DNA of 64,000 bases from the NCBI GenBank assembly GCA_943370215.1, contig CALRQC020000013.1:71759-135758 (forward strand), given 5' to 3'. Below the pieces are notes generated by a model, which did no database searches, was not told the origin of the DNA, and worked only from the letters and a program-made list of their open reading frames with translations. Position 1 is the stretch's first letter, and each line of letters begins with the position of its first letter. Positions 8,177 through 16,037 of this stretch are shown here, piece by piece. This DNA is from Niveispirillum sp943370215. Its GTDB lineage: Bacteria > Pseudomonadota > Alphaproteobacteria > Azospirillales > Azospirillaceae. The position numbers and the translations under genes are program-made.

Positions 8177-9195
8177 GCAGCTTCCTGTAAATCCACGGGT
8201 GGATAACAAACGACCGGGCAACCGGGTGGCATCCCCCGACCATCAGCCAGCGCCACCATGGCCGCCGGCAGGTCGGCAAAGGGGATTTCCGCACCCAGAA
8301 GCCTGTCCAGCGCCGGATCGTCAAGCAGTTGCAGCGCCTTGTCCAGTCTTCGCGCAAAATTCCAGCGGGGTCGCTGGTTGCTGGCAACCATACCGACCTG
8401 GGAGGAGATAATGCGCAATCTGGCCGGGTGAAAATGCCCGCCCAGCGGTATTGTCACCGGCTGGTCGCCATACCAGGATGCCTCCACCAGGGTGGCCTCC
8501 GTCCCGGCCAGGGCGATGGCAGTGCAGAGTCCCTCCCCGCTGGCGCTGCAATGGATCACCAGATCGCAGGTCTTGGCCAGCGGGCCGCAATTGGCGGGCA
8601 GGGCGAATCCGGCACCCAGATGCTGGGCCAGATCGGCGCGGGTGGGGTCGATATCCACCAGGGTCAGTTCCACCCCCGGCAGCCTTGCCGCCAGCCGCGC
8701 CACCAGACAGCCGACCAGCCCGGCCCCGACAATGGCGATGCGCTGGCCGGGGCCGGCCCCGCCATCCCACAGGATGTTCAGCGCTGTTTCCATATTGGCG
8801 GCCAGCACGGCGCGGCGTGCTGGTACGGCATCGGGGATGGGCCGGCAGGCGGCTTCATCGATCAGGCAGAGATCTTGATGGGGATGAAGCGCGAAAACCC
8901 GCCGGCCGATCAGCGCCGCCGGTCCCGCCTCCACCCGTCCCACCAGGGCATAGCCATATTTCACCGGACCGGGAAAGCCGCCTTCCTGCATCGGGCAGGC
9001 CATGCTGTCGGCCAGTTCCAAGGGCACGCCGCCGCGGAAAACCAGGCTCTCGGTCCCGCGGCTGATGCCGCTGTAAAGCGCGCGCACCAGCACCTGATCC
9101 GGGCCCGGATGCGGCAGTTCCTGGCGGCAGATGGCGCCACGGCCGGGCGACAGCACCCAGAAGGCTTGGGCGGTGATGGGCATGATTGGTTGCAC
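8164..9195 (-). CDS. MDR-family (zinc-type alcohol dehydrogenase-like) oxidoreductase
   Basis: A 343-aa medium-chain dehydrogenase/reductase. The N-terminal GroES-like domain reads SGISRGTE where classical zinc alcohol dehydrogenases have a catalytic Cys, and the four-Cys structural zinc loop is absent. The NAD(P) Rossmann domain begins at AIVGAGLVG, with the acidic end of strand 2 at LVDIDPTR. It resembles the MDR branch that includes BchC-like and dehydrogenase-of-unknown-substrate proteins. It is the first gene of the minus-strand arm of the divergent cluster and overlaps the PTPS-like gene. It likely oxidises or reduces an intermediate of that pathway. Confidence 0.8.
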   Translation of the reverse strand: MQPIMPITAQAFWVLSPGRGAICRQELPHPGPDQVLVRALYSGISRGTESLVFRGGVPLELADSMACPMQEGGFPGPVKYGYALVGRVEAGPAALIGRRVFALHPHQDLCLIDEAACRPIPDAVPARRAVLAANMETALNILWDGGAGPGQRIAIVGAGLVGCLVARLAARLPGVELTLVDIDPTRADLAQHLGAGFALPANCGPLAKTCDLVIHCSASGEGLCTAIALAGTEATLVEASWYGDQPVTIPLGGHFHPARLRIISSQVGMVASNQRPRWNFARRLDKALQLLDDPALDRLLGAEIPFADLPAAMVALADGRGMPPGCPVVCYPPVDLQEAACIP

Positions 9196-9301
9196 GTTCC
9201 CTGCGTCGTGACGGGGCCGGGTGGTGAAGCCATACCATGGATCGCGGATGTTCCAGCAGGAAACCCCTTGTCAAATCGCCCAAATCGCCAACTTTCCCTG
9301 C

Positions 9302-10099
9302 ATGACCCTGACCAGCCCTGACCCGTTGCACGGCCCCGCCGACCTTTCGCCTGATTGTGCCGCCCGCCTGCCAGGGCTGCGGCTGCAACTGGCTTTGCAT
9401 CTGCTGCTGGCCTGGCCGCTGGTGGCGCTGGGCGGGGTGGGGCTGGTGTTTGGGCTGGGCCTGCCCGGCTGGTATGTCGCCAGTGCCGCTCTCTGCTTTC
9501 TGCCGGTGGCGGGGCTCTCCTGGCTGGGCCTGCGCCATCACACCATCCACCGACGCTGGGGGGCAGCCAACCGCATCACCTTGTTGCGGGGTGGCCTGAT
9601 CGCCCTGGTCGGCGGTGCCCTGCCGCTGGCCCCGGTGCTGGACATGGCGCAGGCCTGGGTGGTGGCGGTGATCGCCATCACCGCCCTGGTGCTGGATGGG
9701 CTGGATGGTTGGGTGGCGCGCCGGCGGGGTCTGGCCAGCCCCTATGGCGCGCGGTTTGACATGGAACTGGATGCGCTGCTGATCCTGCTGCTCTGTCTGC
9801 TGTTGGCCCTGTCGGGGAAGGTGGGGCCGTGGGTGCTGGGTCTGGGGCTGTTGCGGCCAGCCTTCATCCTGGCCGGCAAGCTGTGGCCCCGGCTGGCAGC
9901 ACCCCTGCCGCCCAGCCAGCGGCGGCGGGTCATCTGTGTGGTGCAGGTGGTGACCCTGGCAGCCGCTGCCACGCCATGGATCGAAAGCCCGCTGACCAGC
10001 GTTGCCACCGGTGCAGCCTTTGCCCTTTTGCTTTTCTCCTTCGCGGCCGATACGGTTTGGCTGATACACCACGGTCGCCGCGCCGATGGACATGAATAA
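9302..10099 (+). CDS. CDP-alcohol phosphatidyltransferase family membrane protein
   Basis: A 265-aa integral membrane protein with about six hydrophobic segments. It carries the complete CDP-alcohol phosphatidyltransferase signature DGx2DGx2ARx8Gx3Dx3D (DGLDGWVAR ... FDMELD), so the metal and CDP site looks intact. Such enzymes move a phosphoalcohol from a CDP-linked donor to an alcohol acceptor (for example phosphatidylglycerophosphate or phosphatidylinositol-phosphate synthases); the pair used here is unknown. The start at 9302 is the first Met close to the family N-terminus; in-frame starts at 9221 and 9248 lie in the short divergent promoter gap. The stop codon shares a base with the next start (TAATG), so it is coupled to the GTP cyclohydrolase II gene. 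Confidence 0.85.
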   Translation: MTLTSPDPLHGPADLSPDCAARLPGLRLQLALHLLLAWPLVALGGVGLVFGLGLPGWYVASAALCFLPVAGLSWLGLRHHTIHRRWGAANRITLLRGGLIALVGGALPLAPVLDMAQAWVVAVIAITALVLDGLDGWVARRRGLASPYGARFDMELDALLILLLCLLLALSGKVGPWVLGLGLLRPAFILAGKLWPRLAAPLPPSQRRRVICVVQVVTLAAAATPWIESPLTSVATGAAFALLLFSFAADTVWLIHHGRRADGHE

Positions 10100-11271
10100 T
10101 GGATCGTATGGTGCTGGAACTCGCCCCCGAAGACATCACTCAGTCGCCTGACCGCGTTGCGCAGCGACGGGTGGACCGTGCCTTGTCCGACCTGCGGCGC
10201 GGGGAACTGGTGCTGGTGCAGGGCGGTGTCGCCGGCCTGCTGGTGATGGCGGCGGAGGCGGTGAGCACCGATGCGCTGAACCGGCTGGCGACGATGGCCG
10301 CCGGCGCGCCGGCCCTGCTGGTCAGCGGTCAGCGCGGCCGGGCGCTGGGGCTGGATGTGGCGGTCGACCGGCCGGTGCTGCTGGCCCCGCCTGCCGGGCT
10401 GACAGCCGATCTGGCCCGTGATCTGGCCGACCCCACCCGCCCGCGCCCGCGCTGGCCCGCCCCAGCCGATCTGGCCCAGCGCGCGGCCGTGCGCAGCCTG
10501 GATAGCGCTGATGGGGTGGAGGCGGCGGCCATCATGCTGGCCAAGCTGGCCCGCCTGTTGCCGGCGGTGGTGGTGGCCCCCCTGCCGACCGCCCGTGGGG
10601 GCGATGCCGGGGCCTTTGCCCGCCGGCATGATCTGTTGTCGGCCGAGGCGGCGGATATTCTGGATTATCAGCGCCGGTCCGCCCGGTCGCTGGCGCGGGT
10701 GGCCGATGCCGCCGTGCCGCTGGAAGATGCCGAACGGACCCGGCTGGTGGCTTTCCGGCCCAGCGATGGCGGGCCGGAACATCTGGCCATCATCATCGGC
10801 GACCCGACGCCGGGCCAGCCGGTGCTGGCCCGGCTGCATTCGGAATGTTTCACCGGCGATCTGCTGGGCTCGCTGCGCTGCGATTGCGGCCCGCAGTTAC
10901 GCGGCGCCATCCGGGAAGTCTCGCAGGCCGGCAGCGGCATTGTGCTCTATCTGGCCCAGGAAGGGCGCGGCATCGGCCTGATGAACAAGCTGCGCGCCTA
11001 TCGCCTGCAGGATGGCGGGCTGGATACGGTGGATGCCAATACGGTCTTGGGCTTCGATGCCGATGAACGGGTCTATCTGCCCGCCGCCAGCATGTTGAAA
11101 CAGTTGGGCTTCACCCAGGTGCGGCTGATGACCAACAACCCGGACAAGATCGCCCAACTGACCCGCTGGGGCGTGGAAGTGACGGAACGTGTGCCGCACA
11201 TCTTCCCCAGCAATGGCCATAACGAGGCCTATCTGAAGACCAAGGCGGAAAAATCCGGCCATCTGTTTTGA
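10099..11271 (+). CDS. ribA: GTP cyclohydrolase II with degenerate RibB-like N-terminus
   Basis: 390 aa. The C-terminal ~200 residues match GTP cyclohydrolase II, which opens GTP to the diaminopyrimidine that begins riboflavin synthesis: zinc Cys triad in CFTGDLLGSLRCDCG, QEGRGIGL, ANTVLGFDADER, MTNNPDKI and TKAEKSGHLF. The first ~180 residues look like a 3,4-dihydroxybutanone-phosphate synthase domain (RRVDRALSDLRRGELV ... MAAEAV) but lack the catalytic DxEDRENEGD loop, so that activity is not expected. It overlaps the phosphatidyltransferase gene by one base and faces away from the MDR/PTPS-like genes. It may be the cell's riboflavin RibA or a specialised paralogue for the cluster; a rib operon is not in the window. 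The Arg usual in YLRQEGR is Ala. Confidence 0.85.
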   Translation: MDRMVLELAPEDITQSPDRVAQRRVDRALSDLRRGELVLVQGGVAGLLVMAAEAVSTDALNRLATMAAGAPALLVSGQRGRALGLDVAVDRPVLLAPPAGLTADLARDLADPTRPRPRWPAPADLAQRAAVRSLDSADGVEAAAIMLAKLARLLPAVVVAPLPTARGGDAGAFARRHDLLSAEAADILDYQRRSARSLARVADAAVPLEDAERTRLVAFRPSDGGPEHLAIIIGDPTPGQPVLARLHSECFTGDLLGSLRCDCGPQLRGAIREVSQAGSGIVLYLAQEGRGIGLMNKLRAYRLQDGGLDTVDANTVLGFDADERVYLPAASMLKQLGFTQVRLMTNNPDKIAQLTRWGVEVTERVPHIFPSNGHNEAYLKTKAEKSGHLF

Positions 11272-11275
11272 TAAA

Positions 11276-11302
11276 GCTGCCCGGCAAAAACCGCCGGGCA
11301 GC
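11276..11302 (+). terminator. Hairpin after the GTP cyclohydrolase II gene
   Basis: Perfect 10-bp arms GCTGCCCGGC/GCCGGGCAGC with a 7-nt A-rich loop, 5 bp past the stop. The T-tract is weak, so termination strength is uncertain. Confidence 0.6.
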
Positions 11303-11391
11303 AGAAGCTTCCCCACCAAACCATTGATTCTATTACGACACTCCTTGGCACAATCCCTGCATTGGTGCGGGTGAAACCAAGGGGGACGCCC

Positions 11392-12615
11392 ATGCCGCCG
11401 AGCAGCATCCATATGGATCATATCCGCGCCACGCAACAGGCGATGCGTGCGGAATCGGCCGGCAGCCCCACACCGCAAAAGGCGGATAGCAAGGAAGAGG
11501 GCATGTCGTTCTGGGATGTGCTGGATGTGGTGAACCCGCTGCAGCATATCCCCATCGTCAACAAGATCTATCAGGCCGTGACCGGCGACACCATCAAGAC
11601 CCCGGCCAAACTGGCCGGCAGTGCCCTGTTTTTCGGCCCGATCGGGCTGGCCGTCGCCGCCGCCGATGCGGTGGTGGAGAAGGAGACGGGCAAGGATGTG
11701 GTGGATACGGTCAGTGGCTGGGTGGGTATTGGCGGCAAGGGGGGCGAAAGCGCCCCCGCTTCCCCCGCCGGGGAAGATGATCCGCTGACTGTGACCGCAC
11801 CGCGCCCGCAAAAGGTGGCCGCAGCGGGTGACATGCCGCAAAAGGCGGCACCCCTGCCGGTGCAGGAACTGAGCAGCGGTCAGGCTGCGGCCCTGGAACG
11901 GCTGATGGCCGCCAGCCAGGGCAGTGCACCCGTCGCTTCTGCTTCCACCTCTGCCGCCATGCCGTCCCAGGCGCTGGGCGGTATCGGCAATGCCCAGCAG
12001 TTGAAGGATTTGCAGAGCCTGCCCGGCGCTTCTGCCGCTGCTACGGCGGCGTCTGGTCTGGGGGCATCCGCCGCCGTGGCCAGCTTGCCGACACCGGGGG
12101 CAGGCGTGGGCAGCAATACCGTGGCCGCCCTGGCCCAGCAGGATCAGCAGTCGGCCGCTGCCAGCAGCGGCACCAGTGGCCGGCGCAAGAATGGCCCGGC
12201 CCAGGGCATGACGCTGGCTGATTACCGCGCCAATGCCGTGCAGACCGGCAGCATGGGGGTGAAGCCGCTGATCCCTTCCACCGCCGCACAACTGGTCCAG
12301 CAGCATGGCGGTATGCCCGGCGCACGTGCGGTCCTAACCACACAGGCGCCGGCAGCCGTGGTTGCCAGCCCGACCCCGCTGCCCAAGGCCACGCCAACCC
12401 CGGTGCCGGCCGAGGCCGCTCCGCCTGCCGAGGCAACGCCGGCCGCCGATCAGGCAGCCACCGCTGCCGCCCCGCCGTCGAAGGAGCGGCTGGCGGAGCT
12501 GATGTTGATGGGTATCACCAAATATCAGCAGCAGCAGGCCCATGCCGCCAGCGCGGCCAGTGCCGCCGCCAACAGCAATGGCAACCCGGCCGCACGCAAG
12601 GCCGGTAACGAGTGA
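11392..12615 (+). CDS. Ala/Pro/Gln-rich protein of unknown function
   Basis: 407 aa from the ATG at 11392, which has AAGGGGGA seven bases upstream; an earlier in-frame start at 11362 lacks this. The only compact part is near residues 35-110: FWDVLDVVNPLQHIPIV, YQAVTGD, then a hydrophobic, Gly-rich helix-like stretch (GSALFFGPIGLAVAAADAVV). The rest is low-complexity Ala/Pro/Gly/Gln and looks disordered. A short block near the C-terminus (ERLAELMLMGITKYQQQQ) may form a helix. No signal peptide is evident. I recognise no named family. It stands alone and is followed by a perfect hairpin and the first copy of the intergenic repeat. Confidence 0.75.
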   Translation: MPPSSIHMDHIRATQQAMRAESAGSPTPQKADSKEEGMSFWDVLDVVNPLQHIPIVNKIYQAVTGDTIKTPAKLAGSALFFGPIGLAVAAADAVVEKETGKDVVDTVSGWVGIGGKGGESAPASPAGEDDPLTVTAPRPQKVAAAGDMPQKAAPLPVQELSSGQAAALERLMAASQGSAPVASASTSAAMPSQALGGIGNAQQLKDLQSLPGASAAATAASGLGASAAVASLPTPGAGVGSNTVAALAQQDQQSAAASSGTSGRRKNGPAQGMTLADYRANAVQTGSMGVKPLIPSTAAQLVQQHGGMPGARAVLTTQAPAAVVASPTPLPKATPTPVPAEAAPPAEATPAADQAATAAAPPSKERLAELMLMGITKYQQQQAHAASAASAAANSNGNPAARKAGNE

Positions 12616-12625
12616 GCCTGATCCT

Positions 12626-12660
12626 ACCCCACCTTGATCGGTCACGGATCAAGGTGGGGT
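12626..12660. terminator. Perfect 14-bp hairpin after the Ala/Pro-rich gene
   Basis: Arms ACCCCACCTTGATC/GATCAAGGTGGGGT with a 7-nt loop, 11 bp past the stop at 12615. It lies between convergent genes and borders the repeat core at 12661. Confidence 0.75.
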
Positions 12661-12746
12661 GGAGGCCAGCGACCGCTGGCCCGGCACCACGTGGTGCCGC
12701 AAGCCAAGGCGGCGGATGCCGCCGCCCGGCGCTTGAGGGAATGTGA
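12661..12746 (+). repeat. Palindrome-rich intergenic repeat, copy 1
   Basis: Core of about 86 bp with three nested inverted repeats: CCAGCG-AC-CGCTGG at 12666-12679, the perfect 18-bp palindrome centred on CACCACGTGGTG at 12682-12699, and GGCGGC/GCCGCC near 12709-12722. It ends in GCGCTTGAGGGAATGTG. It matches 37971-38050 in reverse complement at nearly every base across the core. It sits between convergent genes and between two hairpins. Confidence 0.85.
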
Positions 12747-12781
12747 AATCTGCCTTGATCGGTCACCGATCAAGGCAGATT
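12747..12781. terminator. 17-bp perfect palindromic hairpin before gshB stop
   Basis: Arms AATCTGCCTTGATCGGT/ACCGATCAAGGCAGATT around a single C. It lies 4 bp beyond the gshB stop and would serve as a minus-strand terminator. Confidence 0.7.
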
Positions 12782-12785
12782 GGAT

Positions 12786-13748
12786 TTAAGCACGCGTGGC
12801 GGCGAATCGGGCTTCCATGGCGTCCCACAACACGGATTCCAGCGCCGACCCGTTCAGGCGGTTGATCTCCTGAATGCCGGTGGGGCTGGTGACGTTGATC
12901 TCCGTCAGATAATCGCCGATCACGTCGATACCGACAAAGATCAGCCCCTGTGCGCGCAGCGTCGGGCCGATGGCCTCGCAAATCTCCTGCTCGCGCTTGG
13001 TCAGTTCCGTCTTGCCGGCGCTGCCGCCGGCATGGAAATTGGCCCGCGCCTCCCCTGCCTGCGGGATGCGGGAGACGGCGCCGGCCGGCTTGCCATCGAT
13101 CAGGATGATGCGCTTATCGCCCTGGCGGATTTCCGGCAGATATTTCTGCACAATCACCGGTTCCCGGTAGAGCTGGGTGAAGGTCTCCAGCAGGGCGCCC
13201 AGATTCTCATCCTCCGGTTTCAGGTGGAAGACACCGGCCCCGCCATTGCCGAACAGCGGCTTGACGATGATGTCCTTCCATTCCGCCCGCGCGGCCAGAA
13301 CCTCTTCCTTGGAAGAGGTGATGACGGTCGGCGGCATCAGGTCCGGGAAATGGGTGACGAACAGCTTTTCCGGCGCATTGCGCACCGCGGCCGGGTCATT
13401 CACCACCAGCGTCTTGGGGTGGATATGTTCCAGCAGATGGGTGGCGGTGATATAGGCCATGTCGAATGGCGGGTCCTGGCGCATCAGCACCAGATCCATG
13501 GTCGACAGATCGATGATTTCCGGGGCGCCCAGGGTGAAATGGTCACCCTTCTGCCGGCGCACCTGCACCGGCGCCACGCGGGCGAACAGCTTGTTGCCGC
13601 GCAGCGCCAGATCGCGCGGGTGATAGTGCCACAGGGCATGGCCGCGCCGCTGCGCTTCCAGCGCCATCATGAAGGTGCTGTCAGTATCGATATTGATGGA
13701 CTGGATCGGGTCCATCTGGATGGCGACCTTGAGGGTCATCGCTGTCAC
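12786..13748 (-). CDS. gshB: Glutathione synthetase
   Basis: ATP-grasp ligase joining gamma-glutamylcysteine and glycine to give glutathione in the cytoplasm. The 320 aa match the bacterial GshB length. The N-terminal domain has DPIQSIN and RQDPPFDMAYI; the ATP-grasp part has VKPLFGNGGAGVF, EIRQGDKRII and the metal-binding INVTSPTGIQEINR. ATGs at 13748 and 13739 are both possible starts. It stands apart from gshA, which is not in the window. Two hairpins and a repeat copy follow it. Confidence 0.95.
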   Translation of the reverse strand: MTAMTLKVAIQMDPIQSINIDTDSTFMMALEAQRRGHALWHYHPRDLALRGNKLFARVAPVQVRRQKGDHFTLGAPEIIDLSTMDLVLMRQDPPFDMAYITATHLLEHIHPKTLVVNDPAAVRNAPEKLFVTHFPDLMPPTVITSSKEEVLAARAEWKDIIVKPLFGNGGAGVFHLKPEDENLGALLETFTQLYREPVIVQKYLPEIRQGDKRIILIDGKPAGAVSRIPQAGEARANFHAGGSAGKTELTKREQEICEAIGPTLRAQGLIFVGIDVIGDYLTEINVTSPTGIQEINRLNGSALESVLWDAMEARFAATRA

Positions 13749-13842
13749 TCCGGCGGGCAGGCGGGAAAATCAGGTATAATCAGGGGGCGGGATGGTAACG
13801 GCGCCCGGGCGGTCCGCCCTGTGCGCCCGGTCACTTTCCCCG

Positions 13843-14685
13843 TCAGTTCAGGCGGCTGCGCAATTGCTGCAACAAGGTGGCCGTCTGCTGCATCAGCGCC
13901 TGGGAGGCGCCGCGCTGACGCGCCAGTTCCATGAAATGTTCAAAGGCGGCGATGGCAGCCGTCAGCTTGCCGGCATGGGCATTCAGCAGGCCGGATTCCC
14001 GCCACAGGCCAATATGGTCGGGTGCGAACAGCAGCATCACCTCCACCGCCGCCAGCGCCTTGGCCGGCTGATCGGTGGAAAGGTGGCGCAGTTTGAGATT
14101 ATTTTGCAGCCGTAACAAAACCTCCCGATTCGATACGGGGGCGTAATGTTCGGGTGAAAGCTCCGCTTCCAGCCCGGCTGTCTGTTTCAGCAGCTCCCGC
14201 AGCGTGTGCGGCTCGCAGATGCTGCCGCCTTCGAACGGGTCCAGGATCAGGCGCTGGCCGTCCAGATCCATCCGGATCAGGAAATGGCCGGGGAAGGACA
14301 GACCGCAGATTTCCCAGCCCTGTGACCGGGCCAGATGGATCATCAGGATCCCCAGTGCCACGGGCAGGCCGCGCTTGCGGTCGATCACCCGGATCAGGTT
14401 GGCGTTCTGCAAATCCTCATAGGTTTCGCTGTCCCCGGCATAGCCATGCTGATCCACCAGCACACGGCGGATGGCCGCGATGCGCTCGGTCAACTCGTCC
14501 ACCCCTTCCGTGGCGACGATGGCGGCCAGATCGGCGCACATCTGGGCCAGATGGGCGCGATAGGGGGCAAGGTCGGGAACCGGATGGTCCAGCAGGGCCA
14601 GCGACAAGGCTGCCCCGGCAAGGTCGATGGCATCATCCTCAGCGCCGCCGATGCGACGCAGCAGATCCAGTGCCTCTTGGCGCAT
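13843..14685 (-). CDS. SirB1/transglutaminase-like protein with C-terminal TPR
   Basis: SirB1-family protein (Transglut_core2) of about 280 aa. The core reads LRRVLVDQHGYAGD, NANLIRVIDRKRGLPVALGIL, FPGHFLIR and ILDPFEGG; the C-terminal ~90 residues resemble a tetratricopeptide region. Members are common in proteobacteria, but their biochemical role is not settled. The frame is open to 14808, yet the extra 41 residues are Arg/Pro/Gly-rich with no family match; ATG 14685 or GTG 14691 is preferred. The C-terminal end lies 94 bp from the gshB start. Confidence 0.8.
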   Translation of the reverse strand: MRQEALDLLRRIGGAEDDAIDLAGAALSLALLDHPVPDLAPYRAHLAQMCADLAAIVATEGVDELTERIAAIRRVLVDQHGYAGDSETYEDLQNANLIRVIDRKRGLPVALGILMIHLARSQGWEICGLSFPGHFLIRMDLDGQRLILDPFEGGSICEPHTLRELLKQTAGLEAELSPEHYAPVSNREVLLRLQNNLKLRHLSTDQPAKALAAVEVMLLFAPDHIGLWRESGLLNAHAGKLTAAIAAFEHFMELARQRGASQALMQQTATLLQQLRSRLN

Positions 14686-14862
14686 GGTCACGGGCGCTTG
14701 CACTCCCTCACCGGGCAGCCCTGTCGGGCGGGAAGGTCCGGGGCCGGAACGGCCGACTTGTTCCCCATAGCGCAGGCGGGGGCGGGGTGTCGAGATAGAA
14801 CCGACCATGCCTTATCGCTTCATTGGCGGGGCGGCCCATCGTAACGGACCGATATCGACTGA

Positions 14863-14891
14863 TTGAAGCTGGAATACGATATCCTTATACA
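14863..14891 (+). promoter_or_regulatory. Candidate sigma70 promoter of the TetR gene
   Basis: TTGAAG (14863-14868), 17-bp spacer and TATACA (14886-14891), about 45 bp before the start codon. Two ATATCG/GATATC words near the -35 and inside the spacer could be part of an operator. Prediction by eye only. Confidence 0.4.
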
Positions 14892-14935
14892 AGCGCAGTA
14901 ACCGGCGGAGACCGGCATCAGTCAGCAGGAAGGCA

Positions 14936-15595
14936 ATGAACGATATCCAAGCCGGTGCAGACAAGGGCTCCATCCAGGGGGTGGCCTCACGCGTGCGTCA
15001 GACGCCCAAGAGCATCGCCACCCATCACAAGATCATAGAGGCAGCGATCCGCTGCTTTCTTGATCTGGGGTATCATCGCACCACCACGTCGGAAATAGCC
15101 AAGCTGGCCGGGGTGACGCGCGGCGCCGTGCAATATTATTTCCCCACCACGCCGGCCGTGCTGCGGGCCACGGTGGATCACATCGCCCAGCAATTCATGG
15201 ATGATTTCCATGTCATCGCAGCGGCCCGCCCGCATGAGGGCGGGGAGGGGCTGGACCAGGGGCTGGACGCCATCTGGCAGGCGGCCCACCATCCGCTCTG
15301 GACCGCCTGGAAGGAACTGGATGCTGCCGCCCGCACCGATGCGGAGCTGGCCGGCGTGATGGGGCCGGCCAAGGCTGAATTCTATCGCCGCTGGGAAGCG
15401 CTGGCGGTGGAACTCTATGGCAGCTACCAGAAGCAAGATCCGGTCAAGTTCGAGATGGGGCACCATCTGACCTGGCAGTTCCTGCAAACCCTGGCCGGTC
15501 TGTCACGCGGTGATGACGCGGCGGATGCCGCCCTGAAACAGCGGCTGTTGGCCGAATTCAAGAACCTGATCCGGGGCTATTGGGATATGGGCTGA
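14936..15595 (+). CDS. TetR-family transcriptional regulator
   Basis: 219 aa. The N-terminal HTH is clear: HKIIEAAIRCFLDLGYHRTT, then SEIAKLAGVTRGAVQYYF. The C-terminal ligand-binding half has no assignable effector. The start has a strong Shine-Dalgarno AGGAAGG five bases upstream. The target is unknown: the divergent neighbour is the SirB1-like gene and the downstream gene is on the other strand, so autoregulation or control of the divergent gene are the simplest options. Confidence 0.9.
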   Translation: MNDIQAGADKGSIQGVASRVRQTPKSIATHHKIIEAAIRCFLDLGYHRTTTSEIAKLAGVTRGAVQYYFPTTPAVLRATVDHIAQQFMDDFHVIAAARPHEGGEGLDQGLDAIWQAAHHPLWTAWKELDAAARTDAELAGVMGPAKAEFYRRWEALAVELYGSYQKQDPVKFEMGHHLTWQFLQTLAGLSRGDDAADAALKQRLLAEFKNLIRGYWDMG

Positions 15596-15627
15596 TTTTT
15601 GGGGATGACAGGGGGTATCCCTTCCTG

Positions 15628-15936
15628 TCATCCCCCGGCCACCTGTTCCATGAACCGGGCCATGGTCAGGTCCAGTTCGGTCACGCCATCGGCGTCATGG
15701 GTGGCCAGCGTCACCGCCACCTTGTTGTAAACATTGAACCATTCCGGATGGTGGTCCAGCTTTTCCGCCAGCAGGGCCACCTGCGTCATGAAGCCGAAGG
15801 CCTGGTTGAAATCCTGGAACCGGTATTCCTTGGCAATGGCCCGCCGCCCCTCCACCGGGGTCCAGCCTGCCAGTCCGGCCAGGGCCTCGGTCACGGCCTG
15901 ATCCGTCAGCCGTGCCGGCCGTTGTTGCTGTGCCAT
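15628..15936 (-). CDS. 4a-hydroxytetrahydrobiopterin dehydratase (PCD)
   Basis: 102-aa pterin-4a-carbinolamine dehydratase, which dehydrates the carbinolamine formed by pterin-dependent hydroxylases. The family signature is intact: DHHPEWFNVYNKV with the catalytic His pair, then THDADGVTELD. The start at 15936 has GGAAGGGTGG about seven bases upstream; an in-frame start at 15954 would abolish that spacing. No phenylalanine hydroxylase gene is nearby. The pterin-like cluster lies 4 kb away, but there is no sign of a functional link. Confidence 0.9.
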   Translation of the reverse strand: MAQQQRPARLTDQAVTEALAGLAGWTPVEGRRAIAKEYRFQDFNQAFGFMTQVALLAEKLDHHPEWFNVYNKVAVTLATHDADGVTELDLTMARFMEQVAGG

Positions 15937-16037
15937 TTTATCCACCCTTCCCATCGCCTATGTTTGGGGGGATAGGTGTCCCGTTGGTCCCCCCACGTCA
16001 AGCCTGATCGTTGCAAATACAACAAATGATCCTGCCC

